Positions 12,124-24,728 of a stretch of 64,000 bases of DNA are shown piece by piece. This stretch comes from Zantedeschia hybrid cultivar. Lineage: Eukaryota; Streptophyta; Magnoliopsida; Alismatales; Araceae. The notes under the pieces are model-generated. The model saw only the letters and a program-made list of their open reading frames with translations, searched no databases and was not told where the DNA came from. A program made the translations under genes and the position numbers. Location of the stretch: assembly GCA_030544215.1 (NCBI GenBank), contig JARZZO010000002.1:29201395-29265394 (forward strand), read 5' to 3'. Each line of letters starts with the position of its first letter. The stretch's first letter is position 1.

Positions 12124-12767
12124 AACAAAGCTAGAGAAAGAGAGGGAACTGTACCCGCGGGTACTGTAGCAGAGAGGGAAAAAAAAGTGAGAGAGAAAGG
12201 GAGAGAAGGCAGGAGGGAGAAGAAGAAGTTAAAAATAAAGAAGGGTTTGGATCTTTTAAAAAGAGGAGAGAGAGAAAAGGGAAGGGTAAAAGAGGGTTGG
12301 CAGCTGCTCCGTGTGGCTTCCTTGGAGAAAAAGTTAGGGCATCCTTATTATTGATTTTCTTGCCCAAAATGCCCTTACATTTATCCCGTACACAAAAATA
12401 AACGTTATTCCCGAGATTTGAACTCGGGTCACTCCAACGGACACCAACTAGTCCAACAAACTGCGCCACATGTTCTTTATGTTCTGTTCACACAAAATAA
12501 TTTAAAATTAGATTTCTATGGTGAACAGAATAACAATTATGTCCAAATAAAATTATTACATATCCCGACTTTGCCGAAAACCCACAAATACGCAACACTC
12601 AGTTTTTCATATGAAATGACGATGTTTTTAACTCGGAATTCAACAAAATTGGTGTCGTTGGAAAGTGTACAAAATTATCTATCATCACATGTAGTTTTAC
12701 ACATAAAATCATGACTGTAATGTATAATGTTAATTAATTAATGCTCAAAAATATGTAATTACCACAC
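11426..12767. mobile_element. Unidentified 1.34 kb insertion in LTR A
   Basis: Aligning LTR A with the other LTR copies shows a foreign segment here. Imperfect 10 bp flanks (GCTGATAGCT at 11416-11425, GCCAGCAGCT at 12768-12777) suggest an old target duplication of about 10 bp. I see no protein domain and no convincing terminal inverted repeat. It contains a GA-rich microsatellite (12090-12250), a palindrome TACCCGCGGGTA (about 12153-12164) and a tRNA-like block on the minus strand. A non-autonomous Mutator-like or SINE-containing element is possible; the class is not established. Confidence 0.6.
12405..12471 (-). repeat. tRNA-like segment with A-box and B-box features
   Basis: On the minus strand the segment reads TGGCGCAGTTTG, resembling a Pol III A box, and about 45 bases later GAGTTCAAATCTC, resembling a B box closed by the stem CCCGAG/CTCGGG. 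This is how the 5' part of a tRNA-derived SINE or a tRNA pseudogene looks. No poly-A or oligo-T tail clearly follows. Confidence 0.45.
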
Positions 12768-13061
12768 GCCAGCAGCTGCTATTATGGGGTATGCCCCGAT
12801 ATAGTTGTTATTTCCTTTTTTGGGCATGTATGCTTAATTATTTCTTTTTCAGTTGGAGTATGTAATTATTTTTTGAGTCGAGTCGAATTGTAATAATTTT
12901 TAATTTCTTCACTTCCTTTACAATTCGATGTGATGTGGATGTTTAGCTTAGTTTTCCATTTATTTCACAGACTTATCGAGATCCTGGTTTGGCTCCAAAT
13001 TTAATGATTCGGTACCCATTTAGTAATCAGATCCCTGATTATAGGGTGGCGGGTTGTTACA

Positions 13062-13480
13062 TGATATGTTATATGCTCAAAGGACGGCGATACGTAATGT
13101 CTTGATAATTTGATATATTATATTCGATATATAATATGTTTTGATCATGGTTAGTAGACTTGTTCAGTTAAATTAGAATTTGAACATGCCTTATATACTA
13201 TATGTTAGTTCAATTTGTTCTTATTATTAGAAAACACATGATTTGATAATTTATATTTGACCATGTTTTGTATCTTGATCTTATTTGAGTTATATGTAGA
13301 ACTGTGAGGATCCTGGTTATCGCAGTATAATGGAATACTTAGATTTAATGATGGTAAATGACATGTTTATTGCTTGGTTACTTGTCTCTCATCATTCATC
13401 TTTGATTTGTATGTTATTTGATTCCGTAGTTATATAACTTAAATTCGAAGTGAGTCTGAATGACTAAACCAGATTAGGGA
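13062..13480. other. AT-rich spacer with no recognised content
   Basis: This AT-rich sequence lies between the end of LTR A and the start of the decayed LTR B. It has no long open frame, no LTR similarity that I can see and no obvious repeat. Confidence 0.5.
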
Positions 13481-15111
13481 CGTAACATAAATAAAACACA
13501 CATCCATATTAAGAAATGCACAAGAAACTGTCAAGTCAACCAAGAAAAACATCGACCTACTGTCCGCTGAGACAGAACAACAACCCTTTGAATAGTGCGC
13601 TAGCTACTTTTGCCTGTCTAGTTCTAAGTTGTTCTGCCTCTGCTAAGCCACGAGCGACACCTCCGAAATGTATCCCTCCGACACCGGTACTAGCTACTAC
13701 CTCGGGAGTTCACCCAGTGACCCTCGCCTCCTAGGCGCCACCGTGTCACTCCTACACTGACACTGCGTTACTCCCACACCAATACAGGGTGTCAATCGCA
13801 ACAACTATCCCTCTTGGTCCTAGATCGCATAATGACAAACTAATGCGATTCTGGGCACGTGGAAACCCCCGCCCCCAATGTATGATTTCAAGCATGCGTT
13901 AACAAAATTGTCTAATAATATAAAAGAATCTAATTGACATAATGTATAATAATCACATATTATGAACGTAGGAAATATTGGGGCTCTGGCTTGAATCGCG
14001 TCGACCCTGGTCGATGCCGTTCAACGCTCTAAAATTGGTTCTCACAAAAGTTGGCCTCCGGACTTCAGGAACATAGGCCTGAATCTCGTCGACTCAGGAT
14101 GACGCGATTCGCAAATCGCATCGCCCTGAGTGGACGTGATTTAGCGCCTGAAAATAGAAGTCCCCCTTCGGTCTCCACCGAGCCACAACACGAGATCCCC
14201 TCGAACAAATCGAATGAAAACAACACAAATAGAGAGATAGGGAATCCATTAACCACATCAAAATATGTCACTCCCATTTTCATAAAAATATTCATTTCAA
14301 TCAAAATCCACCTAAAACATGCTCATTTATACCCAAAGATCCCCGCACATCCATAACATGCTCAAAAGTAAGAAATCATTCAAAATTCATGAGTTAAATC
14401 GATCGAAACACGCATGAGGGTCGTCACCTTACCGGTTACTTGAACTCCTCTCGACTCCTTACAGAGTCCCCTCTCCGCCAAAGCGTCACCGCAACGCAAA
14501 CGAATCACTGAGCTCCTTCTCCTCGCCGCCGAACCGCCACACCGCAAGCCAACGCTAGTACCACCGTGTACGCCATCACTCTGCCGAGATGTCGGCCGCT
14601 ATCCGGAGAGTGAAGAGCTGCGGTGCGGTGGAGATGGCGGTGGAAGTCGTGAGAAGTGGTGGTAGGGAGTTGGAATGGTGTAGGAGGAAGAGGAAGAGAA
14701 AGACAGGAGAGGAAGAAGAGAGAGAAAGTGAGGGAGGAGCTGAAGGAGGGAGAAAGGAGGGTGGTTCGGGGTATCAAACTCGACGACCTAAATTGCGTCG
14801 TCCTAGAACGAAGTTGTTCAGACGACAAGACGGGAGGGGTCGTACATTGGCAAATGTCTGAATCGCGTCGACCATGTGTGATGTCATTCAGATGACAAGA
14901 CCGGAGCCGCACACATGCATCCTGACGCCTGACTACGTGTCACACATGCATGGTTATTAAGTCGTGTCTCCCATGGCCGACGCCTTTCAAAAGTGCGTCT
15001 TACCTACTGGGCGCGGTTCAGAACCCATGCACCAAGCTTACAAAGACCCAAACTATACGATCTAATACCAAAACTGACTTAATAACTTAATCTGAAACTT
15101 CAATCTTTACA
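13480..15111 (-). repeat. Decayed Tekay-like LTR, copy B
   Basis: The sequence is recognisable as a minus-strand LTR of the same family. It keeps the block CGCTGAGACAGAACAACAACCC (decayed CGCTGAGACCAAACAGTAACCC), the GC-rich leader segment with GATGTCGGCCGC, the purine-rich block near 14680-14760 and several GTC/GAC inverted repeats. It ends CTTCAATCTTTACA at 15111, equivalent to CCTCAGTCCTTACA. The start is unclear because about 0.8 kb at that end is lost. No internal region follows, so it is a solo LTR or a truncated relic. Confidence 0.75.
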
Positions 15112-15808
15112 GATAGCACTGATTTGATTACTTAGTTGATTTCAAATCGATTAACAGATCATTCTAGGATTTGTATTTGATCATATCAATTAGATAATTT
15201 CTCTGGATCAAGAGTCATAATTCTACCAATTCTTCAAAGTAAAATTTGAAAAAAATTTAATCAAATAGAGTCATATGAATTGGATAAATGGATCCTCAAA
15301 GCATAATTTATTTGAATTGAACTTATCCATGTAAACTAAAATACAATATACTGAACTGAACTACATTGAACTGTAATGAAGGAAAAAATACTGAACAAGA
15401 GTAATTTTGACTGAAAACGAGTCAATTATACTGAGTAAACCTTCTGATAGAAATGTATCTGATATCAAATGGAACGGGAGTTGAACTGAACTAGTAATTG
15501 TCCAAAAGAAGATGAACTGCATGGATTTAAGTTGAATTGAAATATATCAAGGGTACCACATCAAAACCTTCTGAAATGAGGTATTTCTGAAGTGAAAACA
15601 GTTCTGAATTTCTCAACCAATAGATTTCGAAGGATCCCCACATAAATAATATATGCAGAATTGACAATATCTATACCGTATCAAATCATATCAAACTTTT
15701 GTAGAATCATCTAGACATACATGCCAAGTCTCTTTTAAGGCCAAACAAACACCTAGCACCTGACTTTAGTGCTAAGTCTTGTTGTTTGCACCACTGGAGA
15801 ATCTAATG

Positions 15809-18228
15809 TGTCGCCCAGCTATGTATAACCCAGAGGGAGGGTGAATGGGCTTCTAAAAATTAAATTAAATTTAACTTAAGTAAAATACGAAATTGGAACA
15901 CTAATTAGACAGAAGGTGGGAGAGACAAGGAGCAAGCACTGAATGAACATAGAGATTTATACTAGTTCGGTCTTTCTAGACCTATATCTAGTCCCCAAGT
16001 AACGTCTTGGGATTTCCACTACACAAGGTATAAACCCATTGCCAGTTATCCAACAACACCTTATATGCCAAGCAGGTCTTCCCTTTTAATAAAAGGAAAA
16101 AAATCACCTTACATGCCAGGCAAGTCTTCTCTTCCACAGCTAGGAAGAGGAAGACAACACTTGTAATGTAAGATGAGTATAGAAGTGCCCTTGATCGGTT
16201 GATATACAATATAAATAAAAAACACAGATCAAGACTAAAAATTATAGGAAATAGAAGATGCAATGCCTGATCTTGATAAAGGCTCAAGAGCTGGTGATGT
16301 GAGGATGAACCTGAAAACCTCTCTCTCAGGCTATCTCTTGAATAAGAAGAAGGCTTTTTGATGTAGCAATGGAAGCCTTCTTCTTTTTTAGTGGAACTCC
16401 CTCTCTTTTTCTCTAAATCTCTCTATATTCTTTCTTTCGTGTCCTTCACTGGTGTTCTATATTCCTATTCACACTTTGAAGCTTCAAATTGCAGGACATA
16501 TATATTATTTTTAGAATTTGCCCGTTAGACAGTAGAATAGGATCTGTTAGGTAGTAAGTCCGAATTTGTTAGATGAATGTTTCCCACTGAGTCTAATATG
16601 TGAATTTCTTCAAATAAATAAGAATATTTCTATTGTTTAGAAGCTTCTCATTAACCAGGTCCTACAATCTAGAGAAATCAGGTATAACCTTAGACTGGTG
16701 GGTAAAATTCTTGTCAAGAACCTGAAATAGAAGGTTACACCAAAAAGACAACTAGACTCTTTCTACCTAGTTTGTTAGTGTAGCATGAAATTTAATTTAA
16801 AAATATTCTAGGAAGCAAAACAGCTCAGAAAAGATATCAAGAATTAAATTTAAACATCCTCTCATATTGACAATACATAACAAAAAAATTCATTTGCACA
16901 ATGCTCAACAAAAAGTACTGTCATAGATCTAGTCTGACAGATCACGAGATTTGCTAGAGAAAAAGTACATATAAGAGCCTTTTCAATTTGAGTAGTAATC
17001 GTTTAAGCAAATTGATTAAAAACACAGTTAAGTTACATGTGCTTTACTAAACGTGCTTTAATCGAAGTTATGTAAAAAGGTTAATCGACTTGAGATCATG
17101 AGAATAATCGAAGGTCAATTGGAGTCTCAAAATCAATTAAAGTAAACACATCAATCGATTAATCACAAGATGATAACCACTGTTTTGAATACGAGGATAA
17201 TCGATTAATTATATAACAATAATCGAAATAATAGAGTTAAATATTAATCAATTTGATCATTAATTGCATTGTTACTTAAAATAGACTAATCAATTAATCA
17301 ATAATGATAATCAGAGTACAAACAGGATAATCGATTGTGCAATTATTTAAGCTAATCAATTAATTATATGACAATAATCGAAGTGAGGACTCACTTAATC
17401 GATTAGAGCTCTAACTACCATCGAAGTTGAAACTCAATCACATAATTGATTATACGCATATCAATAGTCGAAGTGTGAAATTTGATAATCGATTACAGTC
17501 AGGTAATTGATTAGAAATATGTTGATATTTGAAGTGAGAGACTCAGTAATCGATTTTGCAGCTGTTAGTACTAATCAATTAGATAGTTATCAATGATCGA
17601 AGTGAGGATTCACTTAATCGATTAGAGTTCTAACTATAATTGAAGTCGAAACTTATTCACATAATCAATTATAAGTATATTGATAATTGAAGTGAAGACT
17701 TAGTTAATCGATTACAGTCCTAACATGAATTGAAGATAGAAGCTCAATCACTTAAACGATTAAGAGTAGTTTGGTTAATCGAAGTTGCTACTAAATACAT
17801 AATCGATTGAAGTACAATCAAAGACTGTTTAAGACTTTACGGATAGTCGATTGAAAGACATGGAATCGAAATAAAAGCAGAATCAATTAATCTTACACAA
17901 TACTTGAAATCATGCGGTTAGTCAATTAGTAATAGACACTAAATCGATTATCAGTTAAGTCTATAATCGAAGGATCATAGAACTCAAATTGTTAATTGAT
18001 TAATAATAGAGACTTAATCGATTTATCAGTTAAGTCTATAATCAAAAGATCATAGGACTCCTAAAATCGACTAAGTCTAGAACTGAACATATATCTATGG
18101 AACTGACAACATAAAAATACATTTAGTTAAGCTATTAAGAAGAATATAAATATTGCTTATTGCTAATGTTTTTATTGTTTGTTATCACCAAAATATGATA
18201 ACAAAATAAAAACACAAATTGCTCAACA
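15809..18228 (-). mobile_element. Solo LTR of SIRE/Maximus-type copia, TSD TAATG
   Basis: A 2.42 kb segment has TG...CA ends and a perfect 5 bp duplication TAATG (15804-15808 and 18229-18233), with no internal coding region. On the minus strand it begins TGTTGAGCAATTTGTG and continues with a TTATCACC/GGTGATAACAA-type block, and it carries a CTTGGGGACTAG block near its far end. These are features of SIRE-lineage LTRs. LTR-LTR recombination would leave exactly this structure. Most of its central third is the ATCGAT repeat array. Confidence 0.82.
17000..18065. repeat. Degenerate AATCGATT-rich repeat array
   Basis: About eleven exact AATCGATT octamers and many one-base variants recur about every 30-80 bp, alternating with ATCGAAGT segments. 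Higher-order copies are visible: a block of about 90 bp starting GAAGTGAGGA(C/T)TCACTT occurs near 17381 and 17599, and one of about 75 bp (CAGTTAAGTCTATAATC) occurs near 17951 and 18024. It lies wholly within the SIRE-type solo LTR. Confidence 0.85.
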
Positions 18229-18878
18229 TAATGTCCCAACCTGTTGCAATAAGTTTCTAACCAACAGCACAGATGCTTATATTGTTGACCTACAAATCTC
18301 GTTAGTGAGACCAATGCCTAATCCTTAATGTCATATAAGTTGCACAGAATCCTCAGATATTTCAAATAAACAAGCATAGCAAAATTTAAGATGCAAACAA
18401 GTAGTTCAGTTCATTCAAATCAAAAGGAGTGAGACTCTGAACAGAGAACAACTGAAGCAGTTTAGATCTAGATTATCTTTGTAGAACATAGCATGAATTT
18501 GACTAGAACAAATGATCAGATTGAGCTCTAGAAGTATGATTTGTGTGATGTTTACATAGAAACATATCTAAGAAGCATCTAAGATCCAGAATAGGTCAGA
18601 TTATTCGAATAGAAGCTTTAGATCAAGAAATTCTAGTAGAACAGAATAGATCTGAACAAATTTCAGATTAGAATTGAGATAGATCCAAGAAGCAATCCAA
18701 AATCATCAAAATAGCTATAAATTTTAATGTAAATTAAACTTGTTCAAGTAGATCCACATACCAATCGCAATAGAACTTCAACTCCAAGCTCTTACGGTTC
18801 CTCCCTGCCCCCCAAACGCAACAATCTCTCTCCAATGGAAATGCCCAACCAAAATAGGGTTCTAATGGCCTTAAGGTC

Positions 18879-18886
18879 TATTTATA
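18879..18886 (-). promoter_or_regulatory. Putative TATA box of gypsy G LTR
   Basis: The minus strand reads CTATAAATAGAC, a strong plant TATA context, about 415 bp into the LTR from its start at 19300. A pyrimidine/purine-biased leader lies downstream on the minus strand. Confidence 0.6.
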
Positions 18887-19303
18887 GCCCTCTAATTCCC
18901 ATGGCACACCTAAAACATGAGCAGATATTTTCCTATTTCCTGCCAAAATTAGATTCCAATCCTATATATACTTAAATTAATTCCTAGTTTAGTCATATGC
19001 TCAAATGGATCTTAAATTCACTAAATTGTAGATTAATTCTAACTAATCTGGCCACTTTACAACCTCGCATCTTGACTTCAGCTAACTATTTGATTCCCTT
19101 AACCAACCATATTTGCCAGCTCAGTCCATTACTAATCAATCGCATTTATTAGCTAACAGACAAAATAACTAACTCTTAGGCCCAATTACTAACCAATACC
19201 ACTGCCTTCCTATGTAACCACATGCCCAATTAAATTCTTAGATTACATTTTAATCCATTGTTAATAATAAAATTAGTTTCAAGTAATTATTAGTATGGCA
19301 TAA

Positions 19304-19320
19304 CTTCCTCTCCCTTTAAA
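19304..19320 (-). other. Polypurine tract of gypsy element G
   Basis: The minus strand reads AAAGGGAGAGGAAG three bases before the LTR start TGCCATAC, which sets the direction of element G. Confidence 0.7.
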
Positions 19321-19584
19321 AAAAAAATTTCCTCCTTGAAATTTAACTAACACTTACCAAATAGATGATTATATCTCTTCTTCATATCTTCTTCACATTC
19401 CCAAGTAGCTTCTTCTATTAAACAATTTCTTCATAATACTTTAACTGAGGGAATGACTTTGGTCCTCAAGAATTGTTCCTTGTGATTCAAGATCTTCATA
19501 GGTTATTTTTTATAAGTCAAATCTGGTTGCACATCCACAGGCTCATACCCAATCACATGAGATGAATCTTGACATGAAACACTA
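19321..19584 (-). pseudogene. Gypsy G pol C-terminus (chromodomain region)
   Basis: The minus-strand translation is frame-broken but shows SSHVIGYEPVDVQPDLTY followed by a chromodomain-like block with IPSVKVL and IEEATWE, then KKRYNHLF. It continues the reading that breaks at 28217, so the Harbinger element splits this pol just upstream of the chromodomain. Confidence 0.8.
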
Positions 19585-22500
19585 GGCCTTGCTTTGTTTG
19601 CGGGATAAGCCCAAATTATTCCACTTATGCGGTTTATTCCACTTTGGTGGAGGGGTTCCTTAACCCAGGATGGAATGGGTTACACCCCGGTTTATGTGGA
19701 ATACGACCGTTACACCCCATGCTGCTTGAAACCCCTTGCTGCTGTCGTCCTCCCCAAGTCCCACCAAGTCACAGGCCTCACCGCCTGTCCGCCATCACGA
19801 AGCTTGCTTCTTCCTTCTCCCAAAACTTTGCTTCTTCCTTCTTCTCCTCCCCTCCATCCGATCCTTGCCTGCTGCAGGGGAAGGACATCACGAAGCCCCT
19901 TCACCACGCTTTCAAACCCAGAGGTCAAAGGAGGCATGGCTAGGGGATCGAGTCAGTCTGTGAGCTCTTCCTGACGCCTGGATCTGCGCAGGCAGGGTCT
20001 AGATTCGTGTCCTTTTGCAGTGTCTGGGTGCATCACCATTACTTCCATCCCTGTGCTTCACCTTGTTAAAGAGACGGTTTCCCCTCCCCTTCCGAAATGA
20101 AGATGCCAAAGAGAGGGGTTCTTCGAAGAATAGGCGCTGCTTGTCCCCGCTGCGGATCCTCCTCCAGCCACCGCCTTCCTGCCGACCGTTCGCTGGTGAC
20201 AGTGTCTTCTTCATCCTCCAACGCGGAGCCCATCCGTAAACGAAACTTCCGGTTAGCATATTCTCTTCCCAAGACCATTCATCCCACATTTCGTTTTTAT
20301 GCATGCCATTCCCTTTCTAGCCGGAGTTGATTTGTGCAAAATATTCATGTTCTACCCGAAGATGATTTGTGGTTAAAATAAATCACATCAAGTGCATGAA
20401 AACAGAAACATACAACTGCTTATATCACATACCATGCTTGTTTACGTAAATGGGGGAGGTAGTGGTGGAGGGAGGAGGTAGGAACGGTGGAGACAGGGGA
20501 ATAGGACATGGAAGAAGAATAATGACAAGGGGATGGTTGTTGGAGCTGAGAAAAGATGTGGATGACATTGAGGAAATTTGCTATTCGATCAGCCTTCAAA
20601 TTGCAGAAATTTGCTATGTAGATTGGGGAACCTTTCTAACCCCCAATCCTTCCTCTTTGCCTTTGTCTTTATGTCTAGGTACGAAGGGTTGGGGATTGAG
20701 CATGGATTGGCCCAGTCTATATCTACTATACATAATAAAAAATCCAATGACTAGGCCTACGCTTTCTATGACATTGTATCTAGTATATTTCAAATATCTA
20801 TTATACAGTGGTCGGAGGAGGTGGGGCGTCCACCTTGTTTTCCTAAACATTTCTGTACACTTTTCTAGACACTACAGTTAACTCATTTGGCCTTTTGTAA
20901 TAGAAGACTATCATATGCATTTTTATTGGTCATATACATTTTTTAGTTTGAAGGATCATATACATTTTACTGGTCATATAAATTTTACTGGTCAGAAGAA
21001 GTTTCTTAGTTTGAAGGATCTTTTTAGCTGTGTTTTCGCTTCTATGGGGAGGAATATTCTCACTTCTTTGTTTGCTTGTTTGCTATAGCCATCTCTCTAA
21101 TCATGTTTATGATGCTAGAGGAAACATTTGTTCACCTTTTTTCTATAATCCTCACTAATTCTAACATGGATTTCAGATGTTAAATAGATCTTGATGGCAT
21201 TCCTTCTCCCCCAAAACCTAACCCCAAGGCCTATGATGATATCCCCACGACAATGATATGAGTTCTGCCCCTACTACTGATGTTATTGTATGCCAACACA
21301 TGCGTGCAGGTACGAGTATATTTTAGTCATTACTGTGGTAATGTGTCATTTTAATTCAATGCATAACAATACCTTCATCTCTCTTTTTCTGAAGTGAGTC
21401 TTTATTCTGAGCAATTTCAATTGTTTTATCTGTGCAATGAACCCTTTGGCTGGAATGACAAGATGAACACTACGCAATGGGCCACCGCCATTTTCATTAC
21501 TTTCCACTCAAAATAGTGCAAAGGCCACTACATGGATCATGGATCCAACTTCAGGGTGTCATTAGAAACTATCAACTTTGCTTTCTACTTTGCATTTGAA
21601 TATTAGTCAAACATAGTCAAATTGGTCATCAATTTAGATACCCCATGTTCAGCCACTTTCCCTCCTTAGTTTAGCACCATCTTACTGCAAAACAGTTGTT
21701 TTTGTATTCATCACTATTTTTGTTATCCATATTTCATCTTATCAAGAGCCATTTTTTTCAATTTGCAACATGTTATCATAATCGGCTCATATAGGATTAT
21801 GTCCATATGCACCCTACTGGTCTTCCAATAACACATGGGGAAAGAGCAAGACCCATATGCCATGTCTCAGGCTGACAAGAAGGGTTAGGCTAAGCACGGG
21901 TTTAAAATGCCAAGGGGTGGCAGCTGGGACTAGATGCTGCTTCTCAGCAGAACAATCTGTGGCAGATAGGGCAGTAAGCCGTCTCCAACTTTGACCAAAT
22001 CTTGTATTCCCAGCTTCTGATTTTTCTATACTGTGGCTATACACTTGGGTCAGCTTACACAAAAATCAATGTGAGGGTTTTTCTTTACATCATTCATACT
22101 TTATCATTTCACTATCTTCTTTAGTCCTTTTTTTTTGTGGCTCTCAATGTTTTTATTGCCTTCATAAATCAGTGTGAGGGTTTTGTTTTGGTCTTATTTT
22201 AAAATTTTCACTTCATAATAAGTGCATGTTTTCCTTTGTTCTATATGCTTAAACATGAGGATCAATATGTTAACCCTTTTTTGTTGTGACTGTGTTTTCA
22301 ATAATTGGACAATCTGGTATTGGCCAATCAACTTTTGTTTTGAGATTTGTGGTAAATTTGTTTATGTATTTTGTTCTAAAACTACTGTTGATGTAAAATT
22401 GTTAATTAATTTTGTTCTATATCATCTTGTGTCTTTCAAATGAAATGATTTCCTTTTCAATATTCTCTTTTTAACAGTATCTTCATCTGCAAGTTGGTAC

Positions 22501-23380
22501 TGGCCAACACATACTTTGGTCACATATTTCTTAAACTTTCTGCAAATTACTCCATATCAGAATTCCTTGTGGGCCTTCATTATTCATGCCAAGTATGTTG
22601 AACATTAAGCTTACTGGGATGCCCCTCAATCTGCTTCTTACTCGCACTCTTGGAGGGCCATGCTATATGTCAGGGTCCTCCAAAAGTCACACAAGGCTGC
22701 AAAGATCCTTTCCCTTTTAACTACTGTAATGAACTAAGTATGAATGATGTAAAGAAAGTAGGATATATGATTTGAGTCACTATGAATTGAACTTTTATTC
22801 TTGTGCTGGCCACTTAACATTGTGAGTTGGAATTAAAGAGCATTCGGTGATGTGATATAAAATATTTTGCGGTTCCTTGCTATAAAATATTCATGCTCAC
22901 AAAAAGCTAAGTAGGAAGGAAACATTTTCTTGCACATACCATTTTCAGATTTTGTCCAGAACACTTCATGTGCCTTTCTGTTTGATCTTCGTTATTGATC
23001 TTTGTTAAGTAGCTGATTTGCCTTTCTGTAAGCCTTATTTTTTGTCCACAATTTTACAGTTCTATCTCCTTCTACCATGTTGCAATATTTTTATCTTCTT
23101 CTCATTACATTTTTATGTAAGCCTTACACTAATGCCGCCCCTGCCTCATGCATGAATAAATTGAGACTGGTCATAGGAGTGCAAGAAAGCGGGCACGGAT
23201 GATGTCTAACAGTGGTGTGTTCTCTTATACCCCTCATTTCTTACTTCTTATCACATAGTGAACTTATTACTTGTATTACTTTCATTTTAAATACATCATT
23301 GCGGTTCGTTTTTTTGGAATGTTCTTCGCCCTAATATTAAAGGTGGCGGAACGAAACGTCTGTCCTCCGGGGAGGAGAGG

Positions 23381-24478
23381 ATGACTCGGGGCACTCGAGC
23401 TGCCAACTTCAATGAGGCCCAAGATCGGGTCCTCATAGGTCTCCTTACGGAGCAGTTTGATAAGCATAACTGCATCGAAGGAACCTTCAAGCCAGGGGTC
23501 TGGCGTGAAATCGTTGGAGCGTTTAATAGCGCAACGCACCTGGACTACAAAGATTCCACGTTAAAAAATCGATACAAAACCCTTAAGCGCAATTACAACT
23601 TTTTGCGTATACTTCTTGAGCAAAGGACTGGGTGGGGATGGGATGATATAAACAAGATGCCCTTCCCTGAAGTTCAGGACTCTTGGGACGACGTCCTGTC
23701 GGTAAGCATCTCCCATGATCAACTTCACTTTTCTGCACACAGTGTTATATTATCCATACTTTCATACACTATCTTTTTCTTCCTTTTCAGTCACGTCAAC
23801 AGTACAGCTCCCCTCAGAGGAATGCCCTTCCCATTTAAGGCCGAGATGGAATACCTAGCCAGCAACAGCACAACGTTCGGTCCAGATGCTGAGGGAACCC
23901 GCCGTAGATGCAGTGTGCCTGATTACAGTTCCGATCAAGCTAACACTGACTACAATATGTGTAGTCAGTCATAGCATACACCCGTCAATGACTTTCTTGC
24001 CGCACTTCAGGGAGAGCAAGAAGATGACGACCTTGTCATAGGTATCTCTGCCACCCAAATGGCTTCCCCTCCTACACCCCAAACTAGAACCATGGCCTCG
24101 AACAGTGTGGTCAACTCTCCGCGCAAGAAACGTGCCTCCTCAAACATGAAGGGAAAGACAATTCAGGACCCCACTGTGATCACGAATTTTATTGATGTTG
24201 TTCGAAAGCGGACTAACCTTGTCATATATTTACGTGCGGAATGGGCTTCTATGGTGTCCGTCCCTGCACTCCTGATTCAGACACAGCCCACAGCCCAGGA
24301 GCCGGATCGTATTCCTTCTATGAAGGATTGCACAGACGCATTGCGAGAGGTTCCTGGCCTACATCTAGACTTGTTCATGAGGTCCTTGGATCTCTTCAAA
24401 GATGCGGGGAATTACGGAATATTTATGAACCTGAGTAATGAAAAGAAGATCTGGTGGATGTTGCACCACGTGGGGTAG
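23381..24478 (+). pseudogene. Harbinger ORF1, Myb/SANT-like DNA-binding protein
   Basis: Residues 1-105 form a Myb/SANT-like (trihelix-type) domain: FNEAQDRVLIGLLTEQF, W at the VWREIVGAFN position, KNRYKTLKRNY and GWGWDDINKM. This is the usual partner of the Harbinger transposase and is thought to bind the element ends and bring the transposase to the nucleus. A Lys/Arg-rich segment (PRKKRASSNMKGK) and a conserved C-terminal block (LHLDLFMRSLDLFKDAGNYGIF) follow. A GTAAGC...TTTTCAG intron is suggested at about 23701-23790, but removing it shifts the frame, whereas read-through keeps it. A TAG at 23972-23974 breaks the otherwise continuous frame. It lies upstream of the transposase on the same strand. 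Confidence 0.85.
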
Positions 24479-24728
24479 TTGATTTGTAATTTCTTGGATG
24501 TTGACTGTGATGATGTATTCGGATAATATTTATTTTGAGTCGTTTAATCCGTACGTTCTTCTTCAGACTTGTTGTTAGTGATTTCTTATGTTCACTTGGA
24601 TTATGTGTTGACTTGTAACATGTATTCGGATTTCTTATGTTCTTATTCATAGTTGTTGCGTGCTCATTATGTTTTAGTGTTGTGGATACTCATCCAAGTA
24701 AATGCTAGTATTTGATAACTTTGTAGGT

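Larger units (their letters stand above)
9499..13061 (+). repeat. Tekay-like 3' LTR, copy A (interrupted)
   Basis: The LTR begins TGTAAGGATTGAGG and ends GGCGGGTTGTTACA, matching the ends of the solo LTRs in this window. Without the insertion at 11426-12767 it would be about 2.2 kb. It contains the pyrimidine-rich block (9840-9990), a GC-rich leader block (about 10000-10130), and the GTC/GAC inverted-repeat motifs near 9708, 9780, 10376, 10466, 10570 and 10673. It is more diverged than the other copies, so it is probably the oldest well-preserved one. Confidence 0.9.
15112..19300 (-). repeat. 3' LTR of gypsy element G (interrupted)
   Basis: This is the LTR of the gypsy element whose pol lies at 19.3-19.6 and 28.2-29.2 kb. 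On the minus strand it starts TGCCATACTA at 19300, shortly after the polypurine tract. It is split by the SIRE-type solo LTR at 15809-18228, leaving about 0.7 kb and 1.07 kb flanks. The left end merges with the decayed LTR B and cannot be placed exactly. Confidence 0.6.

Noticed and set aside
12405..12471. Functional tRNA gene on the minus strand
   Set aside because: The acceptor stem and anticodon arm cannot be completed by eye; only the A- and B-box-like parts are present.
17000..18065. AATCGATT field as a CRISPR-like array
   Set aside because: Unit spacing is irregular, repeats are degenerate, and the context is a plant LTR.
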